A DNA stretch of 64,000 nucleotides from assembly GCA_964035575.1 (NCBI GenBank), contig OZ037920.1, positions 806,001 to 870,000 on the forward strand. The letters run 5' to 3'. The stretch is from Rhynchopus sp. YZ270_cl-10 (taxonomy: Eukaryota; Euglenozoa; Diplonemea; Diplonemida; Diplonemidae). Below the pieces are notes generated by a model. It was not told where the DNA came from. It did not search any database and saw nothing but the letters and a program-made list of their open reading frames with translations. The position numbers were made by a program, and so were the translations under genes. Below, one piece after another: positions 9,448-18,351 of this stretch (position 1 is the stretch's first letter; each line of letters starts with the position of its first letter).

Positions 9448-10460
9448 CATGGTCGTGTGTGAAACAGTTAAAAAAAAACAGGAGAGGTAAACCACTCTAG
9501 CCCCTGTGTAGCGATAGTAAGAAACCCACCTTATAGAGGTTGAGGCTCTTCGTCATCACACATAGGCATCAAAAGAAGAAAGAATTTTTGTAGGAAAAAA
9601 AAATTCGGGACCCGGGAGTTCCGATTCGTCTCAGTTGATGGTGCCCAGATGCTTTGGGATGAGGGTGTGTGTGTGTGTTGTGTTTGAAAAAGCAAAAAAA
9701 GTGTGGGGTAGATTCCTAAGAGTGAAAAACCATTGCCCAAATGGTATGTTGTTGTGTTGTTGTGTGTCGGTTCTGCATCACAGTGTGTTATCTAGCTTCG
9801 GGTTTGCTGTTGTGTTAGGATGTGTTTTTCTGGTATATAACCACTTTTTGTTGATCCCTATACCTTGGTATACAACGCAACACACACACACACACCTGTT
9901 CATTTTTGAATCGCCAGCACTTTCAAAAGAAAAAAGCTCTCTTTATTTTATCCCATACTTTGCCCCTTCCCTTCGGCTAAACACCGCCTTTCTGTGGTTT
10001 CTGAGAAATAGTATTCACCGGGTATGGTCGCCAATCCTCCTCAAACAGGAGGATTTTGTGCAGTCCAACGAAAAACGACTTTACCCACCGGCTCCTACTA
10101 TATAGTTCTTTTTCCAAATCACCACTACCACCACCACCACCACCATTGCAGTTAACATCAAACTAAAATGCTTTTTTCGGCAAAAAAAACAAAAGCCAAA
10201 GCAATACAGAGAGAACCAGCCAATTTTTCAACATACAAACGATCTTTCGACCACCACCACCACCACCACCACCACCACCACCACCACCACCACCACCACC
10301 ACCACCACCAGGGGAAACAAGAGGGCCCCTCCCCTCTATACACAACGCACCCCTCACAACAAAAAGAGGACACACACACATCGCAGTTTTCTACAAAAAA
10401 AATTCAAAGGCAGCGCTTGATTTGCTAAGAGAGAAGGACAACAAAAAAAGCAATAAAAAA
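9448..10460. other. Intergenic with CA and CCA microsatellites
   Basis: No gene supported. It contains GT/CA runs (about 9665 and 9885), a short CCA run at about 10120-10143, and a pure (CCA)20 tract at 10251-10310. The last could be read as poly-His but lies upstream of the EF-hand gene in a frame with no other protein-like content. Confidence 0.6.
10251..10310 (+). repeat. (CCA)20 microsatellite
   Basis: Sixty bases of uninterrupted CCA repeat, about 150 bp upstream of the EF-hand protein start, probably in its 5' UTR or leader region. Confidence 0.95.
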
Positions 10461-12257
10461 ATGGAAGACCAACTGGACCAGACCACCCCTGCCCCAGGTT
10501 CTATTCTCAACTCTGCTTCACTCCATGCCACCTTTGCACCGGGTGACCCTGTATGCATGCTGCAGATCCCTACACCGTCAGAGAGCGATCGTTTGAGCGA
10601 CAGCGCCTACTCAAAACAGCAGTCCCCACACCCTTCCGTCCGGAAGATCAATGCCGTCAACCTTCGCCGGGTGTCGATCGCGGAGCCGCAGGGTTTTGGC
10701 ATTGTTGCCTCCCCAAGACGGGAGCGGAGGAGTAGCGACGATACCCCCACCCTCGCCCCTTCTCCCACCCGCCGTGTCCAAGCAGCCGTCTACAATACCC
10801 ACCCCTCTCCACACACCCCCCGAGAAGACACCCCACCCCCTGAAGCGCTCTTCGCAAACACCGTAGAATTGGTTCCGCACTCTCCGGGGGTCACTGCTGC
10901 CGTCTTTTTGGAGACCGCGCAGCACGCGAATGGAAGCACAATAGAAATTCAAGGATCGCCGGAGAGATTGGCACATTATTCCCATGGGGGTTTTTATGAG
11001 GCGAAAAGGGTGAAAAATGTACTTCAAGGATTAGAAGCATTGGAAGGAAGTGGACAACGTAGGGGAAGTCATGCGGATGACGTCTTTAGCAAGGAGAACT
11101 CAGCTTTGGAGAATGAGGTGACAAAAGCTAAGGCAAGAATAGAAGAGCTCCAAACAGCGTTAAAGGAGAAGGCGCGGTCGAGATCAACCTCGATGCGGAA
11201 GCTTCGCAGCGCTGCTCTGATGCTAGGAATGGGTGCCGTAGCGAAACGACGTGCTCCACGAACCTCCATCTGCCCCACAACCAATCCCGAGGCAGCGCAA
11301 CGAAACACCACCCAAACCGTTCTAGATAGCGAACAGCTTCGACGCGAGGTTTTTATCGAAGACGTTCTCGAGACTCCAAAGGTTTTAAAACCGAGAGACC
11401 CGCATTTGATGAAATACAGTTTTATGCATGTTGCTGATACACATAACAACCGATTTTTGAAGGCGCAAGAACAGAAACGAATTCAAATTCGATTGGAAAA
11501 TGAAAAGGAAGAAGCGAGAAAGCAGAGAGCGGAGAAGGAAGAAGAAGAACAGCAGGAGAAGCAGAAGGCTGATCAGGCGGAGGCGGAACGGAAAAAACGG
11601 GATGATGTGCAGATTGCAGATGCATTGACCAACACAGTCAGCAGCGGCGCACAACTTGCAAAAATTATGGACGAAGTCTTCGAACTAATCGACACCAACA
11701 ACGACGGCAACATCGATCTCCACGAAGTACAAAGCTTTACGAACACCTTCCCCTCTCCTCCATCTGAGCCAAAGCTGCGCACACTATTCACCGTCGCAGA
11801 CCGGGACGGATCTGGCAGCATCGAGAAAGATGAATTTCTCTCTCTTCTCCGTCTTCTAGAAGGTACCTTACGCATGCCAGCAACCCTCATGATGGACTAT
11901 TTCAGGAGAAGTTGTATTTCACGCTTATTTGATGAATTAGACGAAGATGGGGACGGTACCCTAACAAGCCAAGAGGTGCGCAGTCTGGTGCACACCCTGC
12001 AGCATGACTGTGCGCAGATAGGCGAGCTGCGGAAGGTTAACATCCGCTTGAATCATACCAGAGAGGAGATCCACACAATGTTCCGCCAAATGGATGATGA
12101 CAACTCAGGGGAGCTGGACCAAGAGGAGTTTGTCAACTTCGTGAAACGCATTGTCGGGGATGTCCCGGTGTCGTGGGTGACAAATTCGTTCCTCAAAGGA
12201 CGGAAAATAGCGAAGGACAAAATGAAAGCGAAGCTAATGACCTTTGGAGGTACCTAA
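10461..12257 (+). CDS. Four-EF-hand calcium-binding protein with coiled coil
   Basis: 598 residues from the ATG in AATAAAAAAATGG. The N-terminal half is Ser/Pro-rich and probably disordered. A coiled coil at about 220-255 and a very charged helix at about 345-390 (EKEEARKQRAEKEEEEQQ) precede four canonical EF-hands: DTNNDGNIDLHE, DRDGSGSIEKDE, DEDGDGTLTSQE and DDDNSGELDQEE. All twelve-residue loops keep Asp1, Gly6 and Glu12, so all four should bind Ca2+. The layout is a calmodulin-like C-terminal sensor on a long helical stalk; no kinase or protease domain is present. The next gene downstream encodes Sfi1-like motifs, which in other organisms bind the EF-hand protein centrin, so a functional link is possible but unproven. 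Confidence 0.88.
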   Translation: MEDQLDQTTPAPGSILNSASLHATFAPGDPVCMLQIPTPSESDRLSDSAYSKQQSPHPSVRKINAVNLRRVSIAEPQGFGIVASPRRERRSSDDTPTLAPSPTRRVQAAVYNTHPSPHTPREDTPPPEALFANTVELVPHSPGVTAAVFLETAQHANGSTIEIQGSPERLAHYSHGGFYEAKRVKNVLQGLEALEGSGQRRGSHADDVFSKENSALENEVTKAKARIEELQTALKEKARSRSTSMRKLRSAALMLGMGAVAKRRAPRTSICPTTNPEAAQRNTTQTVLDSEQLRREVFIEDVLETPKVLKPRDPHLMKYSFMHVADTHNNRFLKAQEQKRIQIRLENEKEEARKQRAEKEEEEQQEKQKADQAEAERKKRDDVQIADALTNTVSSGAQLAKIMDEVFELIDTNNDGNIDLHEVQSFTNTFPSPPSEPKLRTLFTVADRDGSGSIEKDEFLSLLRLLEGTLRMPATLMMDYFRRSCISRLFDELDEDGDGTLTSQEVRSLVHTLQHDCAQIGELRKVNIRLNHTREEIHTMFRQMDDDNSGELDQEEFVNFVKRIVGDVPVSWVTNSFLKGRKIAKDKMKAKLMTFGGT

Positions 12258-12321
12258 GAAGGGGAATGTTAGGGGAAAAGAGCGGGGTCATTTTTTTTGT
12301 TCGCAATTTTTTTTTTTTTAA

Positions 12322-12374
12322 ATAGTGGAGCACACTCTAGGCTACACTAATACAAACCAAGTTTTCAAAGAAAC
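12322..12374 (+). repeat. Dispersed short repeat (ATAGTGGAG...CAAGTTTTCAAA)
   Basis: AATAGTGGAGCACACTCTAG, then GCTACACTAATACAAACCAA and GTTTTCAAAGAAAC. Same family as 2719 and 51782, followed directly by a related second unit. Confidence 0.65.
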
Positions 12375-12434
12375 AGTGGAGATTGCACAACTGTGGCAAC
12401 ACAACCGAGGCAACTACACTACTCCAACAATTTT
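12375..12434 (+). repeat. Dispersed repeat that preserves the empty site of the hAT-like element
   Basis: AGTGGAGATTGCACAACTGT through GGCAACTACACTACTCCAAC and AATTT is identical to the sequence split by the hAT-like element at 49615-50543. This copy is uninterrupted and so shows the pre-insertion state. Confidence 0.85.
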
Positions 12435-12862
12435 TCAGAAAAGAAAGAAATTGAGTAAGGTGGGCGCTTAGGGGCTTAGTCTTGCCAACGTTTTCTCTTA
12501 TGTTTTTTGGTTTTGTGTGTTTTTTGTTAGAGGCGTTTTGTATTTGATTGTCAAAAAAGAAAATTCATTGTTCTTTGTATTGCGGGAAGACGCAAAAAAA
12601 AAGAAATTCTCATTCCTCCCTCAAATTCTTATTATCATCTTATCAACTTCTCCCACAACCCATTCTTTACAACTCTACAGGAAAACCTACCCCCACACAC
12701 ACACAACACCCCTTTTCTCCATGCGACTGCTCTGAAAAAAAAACACTTTTGAAAAAAGTTTGGGTACATTTTAGTCCCTATTATACCTTCTATTCAGTAG
12801 AATAGTTAGATATATACAACTTTTATAGAACAATCTGTTCTTTCTTCTCTCTCTCTCTCTTT
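12435..12862. other. Intergenic, AT-rich
   Basis: No gene or clear element; homopolymer runs and a CTCTCTCT pyrimidine tract at 12847-12862 that leads into the hairpin motif. Confidence 0.55.
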
Positions 12863-12909
12863 CAAGGTGACTAAGTACGAGAGGCTTAGGGTCATCTTAT
12901 AAACTTTTC
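12863..12909 (+). repeat. Dispersed hairpin motif upstream of a start codon
   Basis: CAAGGTGACTAAGTACGAGA then GGCTTAGGGTCATCTTATAA and ACTTTT. AAGGTGAC pairs with GTCATCTT and TAAG with CTTA. It follows a CT tract ending in AAG and lies about 60 bp before the ATG at 12971, where a 5' leader would be. Confidence 0.75.
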
Positions 12910-12970
12910 TCTTCTTTTCTCTGCCTCTCTGCCTCTTTCTCTTCAAAATTTTCCAAACATAACCATAAAA

Positions 12971-14443
12971 ATGACTGTCGAAGATGCATATGCTGCTATG
13001 ATGCACAGAAAAAGCCTTGAAAGCAGTCGGAGTTTTGCACATGACATTACGGACAGTGATGACCACCACCACCATCACCACAGCCTCCCTCCGCCCATCC
13101 TCACCGAACCATCCTCACCCCTACACCAACTCCCAGGCTCGATACCTCCTCGCGATGTGTCCGCACTGTCGTCACAAAGCGCCGCCTCCCCGAGAGTTAA
13201 TGAAGTCTTCGAGCGGGTTGCACTTCGTGCAGACGACGTGCGTCTCCACCTTGACCGCTTAGCCTCCTCCCTTTCATCACGTAGACACCCCGCTGATGAT
13301 ACCTTCAGCAGCAACGACTCGACGACCCCTAATGAATCCCCACTAACCCATTTCAGACGGAAGAACATCATTCGCCAGCCGTTTTCTGTGCAGCATATAG
13401 AGCATCGTATGGACCCTTCTCCGGGGAGGGATCAGTTGGTTCGGTCGATGCAGCGCCATGCTGATGAGGTGATTCTGAGTGAAGTGTCATATGCAATGCG
13501 ACACAGTGGAATGGTCGCGGAGGAGTACGAGAAGGTGACGCAACTTCGCAGGATTTTAACAATATGGAGGGATGAAACTAAGGTCCGTCTATGCCGGCAA
13601 AAGGCGTATATTCGACGTACGTTTTCCCGTTGGCGTCGTGCTATGGCTAGTAAAGGGCATCAACGGTATCTCCAAGCTCTTCAAAACCGGCAAAACAACC
13701 CAAGATGGTCGGAGCCCTCACAGAATCCGTCGCCACGGAAGAAGCAGATGATACGCAATGCGCATTCATGGAGACATGATCCAGAGAACCTCCGCCACCA
13801 TGCAGCGTCAGAGGAGGTTCGTCTCGGCATTGCTGGGGAAGAGGCACGACGTGGAGGACAACATGAAAACGGTAGTGGAGAAATGACGTCGCCGCAGACC
13901 ATGCTTGCAATGGGGTTGGTCTCCCCGCCGACACCGTTTTCTGCGAGGGTGTCGGGTTCTGCTCGAATGCCGAATAGAGTGACTGGTATGAGAGAGAGAG
14001 AGGGGTCCTCCACCCTAGAAGGGCTGCCCCAGCATAGCAGTCTGCTGTCAATGGAGTGCGATGAGCGTGGCTCCCCTTCGCCGAGAACTGCGAGGCCGTG
14101 TCCGGTTCCGTATTTGGAGGGGAGGGAGGGGAGTGAGGGATGGACCTATGCGGGGAGGTCGGATGGCGGTCGAAGGGCGTCTGTATCGACGGCAGAGGTG
14201 GGGAATACGTACTATCCGTTTGTGGAGGATGAGGATGATGAAGGGGAGGGCACGCAAAGGGGGCTAGACGTGTCTTCCACATCGATGCCGCCGATCACAG
14301 AGAGCATGAAGAAGAGCTATGGCATCGCAGCGTGCAACGCGTTTGTGTCGGTCATGGAGGCGAAATTGAAGCATTCTGCTCTACTGCGGTGGAAGGCTCG
14401 TGCAGCGCATTCACGGAGACGGCTGACCATACAGCAGGCGTGA
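12971..14443 (+). CDS. Hypothetical protein with Sfi1-like Trp motifs
   Basis: 490 residues, basic and Ser/Pro/Arg-rich, mostly disordered. It begins MTVEDAYAAMMHRKS and has a six-His run near residue 35. A helical central segment (about 185-225) carries LRRILTIWRDETKVRLCRQK followed by FSRWRRAM, spaced about 23 residues, and a C-terminal segment ends ALLRWKARAAHSRRRL. Repeated W-R/K helices of this kind resemble Sfi1 centrin-binding repeats and related basal-body proteins, but there are only three, so this is a suggestion. An acidic patch (EDEDDEGEGT) precedes the last helix. Start in AACCATAAAAATGA. No intron seen. Confidence 0.7.
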   Translation: MTVEDAYAAMMHRKSLESSRSFAHDITDSDDHHHHHHSLPPPILTEPSSPLHQLPGSIPPRDVSALSSQSAASPRVNEVFERVALRADDVRLHLDRLASSLSSRRHPADDTFSSNDSTTPNESPLTHFRRKNIIRQPFSVQHIEHRMDPSPGRDQLVRSMQRHADEVILSEVSYAMRHSGMVAEEYEKVTQLRRILTIWRDETKVRLCRQKAYIRRTFSRWRRAMASKGHQRYLQALQNRQNNPRWSEPSQNPSPRKKQMIRNAHSWRHDPENLRHHAASEEVRLGIAGEEARRGGQHENGSGEMTSPQTMLAMGLVSPPTPFSARVSGSARMPNRVTGMREREGSSTLEGLPQHSSLLSMECDERGSPSPRTARPCPVPYLEGREGSEGWTYAGRSDGGRRASVSTAEVGNTYYPFVEDEDDEGEGTQRGLDVSSTSMPPITESMKKSYGIAACNAFVSVMEAKLKHSALLRWKARAAHSRRRLTIQQA

Positions 14444-14718
14444 AGAGGGGGGGGTCGGGAGGGGGAGGGGGAGGATTGGAAGTAGAATTTAGAGCAAAGT
14501 GTGGGTGTGTTGTTGTGTCGCATTCAACGTTTATAAACGGTGTGATTCTTAGAAATGAAACGAAAACGAAAAAAAAAAAAAAAGAAGCAAAAAGTGGATG
14601 TAACAATGTTGAACGGGGCAGTATAGTTTCACTTGTCATGTCTCGCCCAAACACCCACTTTACACATCCTTTGTACAGATTTTTGACCCAGACCCTATTA
14701 AAGAAAAACAATCAATAA
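14444..14718. other. Intergenic between the Sfi1-like gene and the tandem array
   Basis: G-rich then A-rich sequence with no gene. Homology to the other propeller copies begins abruptly at about 14719 (CCGCTCATACCCGTTGAGG), marking the left edge of the duplicated unit. Confidence 0.65.
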
Positions 14719-14770
14719 CCGCTCATACCCGTTGAGGCTTTCAGTCTGCCACTCTTAGAAGGGGTTTTTG

Positions 14771-14775
14771 CCCAG
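14771..14775 (+). promoter_or_regulatory. Putative splice-leader acceptor (CCCAG) of propeller gene 1
   Basis: GGGGTTTTTGCCCAG lies 13 bases before the ATG and is identical in all three propeller genes (also at about 20369-20373 and 29411-29415). A pyrimidine stretch with AG close to the start fits a trans-splice acceptor if the host is a euglenozoan; this is inference. Confidence 0.35.
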
Positions 14776-14788
14776 ACTAAAGAGAACA

Positions 14789-17281
14789 ATGCGTTTGACA
14801 GCATCCTTCTTCCTCTTGCTCTTGCTCCTCTGCACAGAGGTGGATGCCGTGTACTATTGGTTCAAGGGAGTCAAAGCGTTTCAGAAGATGAGGGGGCTTG
14901 ACTGGGGCGACGAGGACTATTCCATGGTGGGTTCGATCTCTGTGAGTGGCGGGGCTACAAAGGATCTGGGGTGTATTTGGTGTACTTCAGATCAACCGTG
15001 TACGAGTACTGGGACATATGGTGCGTCGGGAACGCAGTCAACGTCGGGTGGCTTGTCGATGACGATCAGCATAGATGCATGGGAAGACGACAGCGGCCCC
15101 CGCTGTTCATATGACTCTGGCGACGAATACCGTGTCCGCAAGACGTGCACACTAGACATGCAGGCCTACAGTGCTAACAGAGAGGTGACCTACCGTTGTG
15201 ACGCTGACAGCGCATGGCTGGAAGTCGTCTTCAAGTGGTGGCTCGAAACAGACGCACCACCTACCGAACTGCCAGCAACTGACCCACCAGCGACAGGCGC
15301 ACCTCCGACACCGTCCCCTCCAACACCTTCACCGCCGACACCGTCCCCTCCGACACCGTCCCCTCCAACACCATCACCACCAACACCGTCTCCTCCAACA
15401 CCTTCACCGCCGACACCTTCACCACCGACTCCGTCCCCTCCAACACCTTCACCACCGACGCCGTCACCACCAACACCGTCCCCTCCAACACCTTCACCTC
15501 CGACACCGTCCCCTCCGACAGCGTCCCCACCGACACCGTCCCCTCCAACACCATCACCACCAACACCGTCCCCTCCAACACCTTCACCACCGACACCGTC
15601 CCCTCCAACACCTTCACCTCCGACACCGTCCCCTCCGACAGCGTCCCCACCGACACCGTCCCCTCCAACACCATCACCACCAACACCGTCTCCTCCAACA
15701 CCTTCACCACCGACACCTTCACCGCCGACACCGTCACCACCAACACCGCCCCCTCCAACACCGTCACCACCTACTCCAGCGCCTGAGACGCCTGGACCGC
15801 GAACACCAGCACCGGACACTCCTGCGCCAGACACACTCACACCGCCCACCGAGGCACCTGAAACCAGTGCACCGCCAACACCATCACCACCGACACCTTC
15901 ACCACCAACAGCGTCACCTCCGACACCTTCACCACCGACTCCAGCGCCTGAGACGCCTGCACCGCGAACACCAGCACCGGACACGCCTGCGCCAGACACA
16001 CTCGCACCGCCCACTGAGGCACCTGAGACGAGTGCACCGCCCACACCAGAACCGGACACGCCTTCGCCAGACACACTCGCACCGCCCACTGAGGCACCCG
16101 AGACGCCTGCACCGCCAACACCAGCACCGGACACGCCTGCGCCAGACACACTCGCACCGCCCACTGAGGCACCCGAGACGCCTGCACCGCCAACACCAGC
16201 ACCGGACACGCCTGCGCCAGACACACTCGCACCGCCCACTGAGGCACCTGAGACGAGTGCACCGCCCACACCAGCACCAGCGACACCATTCCCAGACACA
16301 CCTGCACCCACACAGTGCACCACCCCAGACACGGCACCACTTACGTGCGAGGCGACGGCGTCTCACCAGTGTGCATGGCGTGTGGTGCAGTCTGGCCGCC
16401 TCCTGGCTGTTGGGTTCTCTGCAGACGGGAGCCGTGTTGCAACAGGGAGCGACGACGGGGTGCGTGTGTACGACAGCACGACTGGGGTGCAGGTGGCGAA
16501 GCTGGCGTGTGCGGACTTTGCGTCGTACGACGTGACGTTCTCGAGCGACGGTGCTCGTGTTGCTGTGGGTGGTGCCGGCGGGCGTGTTGTTGTGTGCGAC
16601 GCTGTGACGGGGGCGCTGGAGGTGACACTGATGGACATGCGTGCGGTGGGGAGTGTGCCGGTGCGCCGTGTGCGCTTCACGGCCGACGCTCGCTTCCTTG
16701 TTGTGAGCGGTGGTGGGAGCGACATGCGCACACGTGTGTTTGACGTGATGTCTGGTTCGCTGGAGCCGGAGATTGTGATCCACAAGCACGCACGCGAGGT
16801 GGCGTTCTCTGCAGACGGGGCGCTGCTGGCCACGTCGTGGGGCACGGAGGTGGACGAGGTTGTGACAGTGTGGCGTGTGCGGAACGGTGCCAAGGTGGCG
16901 GAGCTGCCGTCGCGCTTTGCACGTGTGACGGCACTGTCGTTCTCTGCGTCTGGCGACGAGCTGCTGCGTGGGATGGACGACGGGACGGTGCGTGTGAGCA
17001 AGTGGGGCGGCGGGGTTGTGGGCGATGGTGCGGTGACGGAGCGCCTTGTGCTTGAGACGCAGACGAAGACTGTGTTTGACGCTCGGCACTCGCCAAACGG
17101 GGCACTGCTTGCTGCTGTCGGGGAAGGTGAGGTGACGGTGTGGCGTGCGGCTGGGAGTGTGGCACACCAGCTGTATGGGCACACGCGTGCAGGGCTCCCG
17201 CGTCTCGCGTTCTCACCTGACAGCACACGCCTTGCTACAGCAAGCCACGACGGCACGCTGCTTCTGTGGGACCTGTTGTAG
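14789..17281 (+). CDS. Secreted Pro/Thr-rich WD40 propeller protein, copy 1
   Basis: 830 residues. A signal peptide (MRLTASFFLLLLLLCTEVDA) is followed by a Cys-containing, beta-rich N-domain of about 130 residues beginning VYYWFKGVKAFQK and ending AWLEVVFKWW; I do not recognise its family. Residues about 153-508 are a long linker of PPTPS and later PAPDTPAPDTLAPPTEAPET repeats, likely glycosylated. From about 508 (QCTTPDTAPLTCEATASHQC) to the end lie seven WD40-like blades (SADGSRVATGSDDGVRVYD ... SPDSTRLATASHDGTLLLWD). Secreted WD40 proteins are uncommon; a role as a binding scaffold on extracellular polymer or the cell surface is inferred. The ATG is chosen over an upstream TTG because it begins the signal peptide. 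It has the longest linker of the three copies. Confidence 0.88.
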   Translation: MRLTASFFLLLLLLCTEVDAVYYWFKGVKAFQKMRGLDWGDEDYSMVGSISVSGGATKDLGCIWCTSDQPCTSTGTYGASGTQSTSGGLSMTISIDAWEDDSGPRCSYDSGDEYRVRKTCTLDMQAYSANREVTYRCDADSAWLEVVFKWWLETDAPPTELPATDPPATGAPPTPSPPTPSPPTPSPPTPSPPTPSPPTPSPPTPSPPTPSPPTPSPPTPSPPTPSPPTPSPPTPSPPTPSPPTASPPTPSPPTPSPPTPSPPTPSPPTPSPPTPSPPTPSPPTASPPTPSPPTPSPPTPSPPTPSPPTPSPPTPSPPTPPPPTPSPPTPAPETPGPRTPAPDTPAPDTLTPPTEAPETSAPPTPSPPTPSPPTASPPTPSPPTPAPETPAPRTPAPDTPAPDTLAPPTEAPETSAPPTPEPDTPSPDTLAPPTEAPETPAPPTPAPDTPAPDTLAPPTEAPETPAPPTPAPDTPAPDTLAPPTEAPETSAPPTPAPATPFPDTPAPTQCTTPDTAPLTCEATASHQCAWRVVQSGRLLAVGFSADGSRVATGSDDGVRVYDSTTGVQVAKLACADFASYDVTFSSDGARVAVGGAGGRVVVCDAVTGALEVTLMDMRAVGSVPVRRVRFTADARFLVVSGGGSDMRTRVFDVMSGSLEPEIVIHKHAREVAFSADGALLATSWGTEVDEVVTVWRVRNGAKVAELPSRFARVTALSFSASGDELLRGMDDGTVRVSKWGGGVVGDGAVTERLVLETQTKTVFDARHSPNGALLAAVGEGEVTVWRAAGSVAHQLYGHTRAGLPRLAFSPDSTRLATASHDGTLLLWDLL

Positions 17282-18351
17282 GGTGTCCCAGTAGTGTTTG
17301 TGGTGTGGTATGGGGTATTGGTGGTGGTGTGCGAACACTTGCGCCCATCCCCCCTGCCACAAGGCTCGTTATTGATTTTCACACACACACCCCTGACTTC
17401 TAGTTGGTAACCAAGCGCGAGAGGGGCTTACGTTCATGTGACCAACTTGTCTTTTCTAATTATGATTTGTGTTGTTACATACAAGGCATATCCAGCTTTG
17501 GATGAAAAACAAACAAACAGACGTTGCTTGTATTCTGCAAGGTTTTGCCAAGACCTTCATGAATATTTGTAAGTCTTCCCAAGGTTCTTAAAGTGCACAA
17601 AAAAAAATTTTACCCCCAAATACCTCGATTTCCGAATAACCCTTTTTCTATTGTTTCTTTCGTTGATTTTTTCCCAGGTGGGATATTTTAACTCCATTTG
17701 CTTCAGTGTACGTTTTCCCTGTAGCGAGAGTTGAGTTACTGCAAATTTACACCTCGGTAAACCACCAAAACCCCACGTCGTAATGATGAAATTATTTACC
17801 ATCGTCGACGCTCGTTCCCAACCTGCGTGTTTTTTTCTTCTTTTCCTTTTTTGTTTTTTCTTCCTCCAATCTACTCATTATTGGTTTATGTTTTGTGAGG
17901 AGCGACCACACACTCTTGGCGGCGTGTGTCGTCTGTTCGCTACGTCTTTTGTGGAGAAGCATTCTTTTGCAACAATTCAGCAGAAACTTCTGCTGCAGCG
18001 TTGTCCAGGACGGAGGCTCCTTTCTTTTCTGCGGGCGAGTCTCTGGACAAAGTTGTCTGCACTCTGCTTCTCCCTGACATCCCCACCCCTTCAGCGAGCG
18101 CACCCTCTCTCTCTCTCTCTCTGCCCCATGTCAAGGATGCAGAACAGGATGCATAGCTCCGCGTCTTGTTCAGCATTTTTGATGCTTTTGGGATTTTGAA
18201 ATTGACTACAAACAACAAGTCAAGCTTATTACCTATTTCACTCGTTCTCCCCACAACCCCAGCTCACAGCACAACCCAACACCCCAACACAGATTCATTG
18301 CCTCACTCCACCTGTGCACCACATCCACACACAAAGCCGAAGGAGCGTACG
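17282..18351. other. Spacer between propeller 1 and LPMO 1
   Basis: No gene. The first 65 bases match the region after propeller 3 that is split by the LINE (GTGTTTGTGGTGT..., GAACACTTGC). The stretch from about 17890 (TTGTGAGGAGCGACCACACA) to the LPMO start matches the leaders of LPMO 2 and 3 and includes a CT-rich tract before CCCCATGTCAAGGATGCAGA. A variant of the dispersed hairpin is at about 17405. Confidence 0.7.
17405..17446 (+). repeat. Diverged dispersed hairpin motif
   Basis: GGTAACCAAGCGCGAGAGGG then GCTTACGTTCATGTGACC keeps the AAGC-GCGAGAG-GCTT core on the + strand, but the outer stem is altered. Confidence 0.45.

Noticed and set aside
10168-10428. Peptide with a 20-His run before the EF-hand gene
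   Set aside because: Only the CCA microsatellite gives it its character; better read as leader or intergenic DNA.
15190-16332. Long antisense frames (up to 467 codons) across the propeller genes, rich in GVGGDGV or similar
   Set aside because: They mirror the Pro/Thr repeats and biased codons of the sense genes; no start context and no independent domain.
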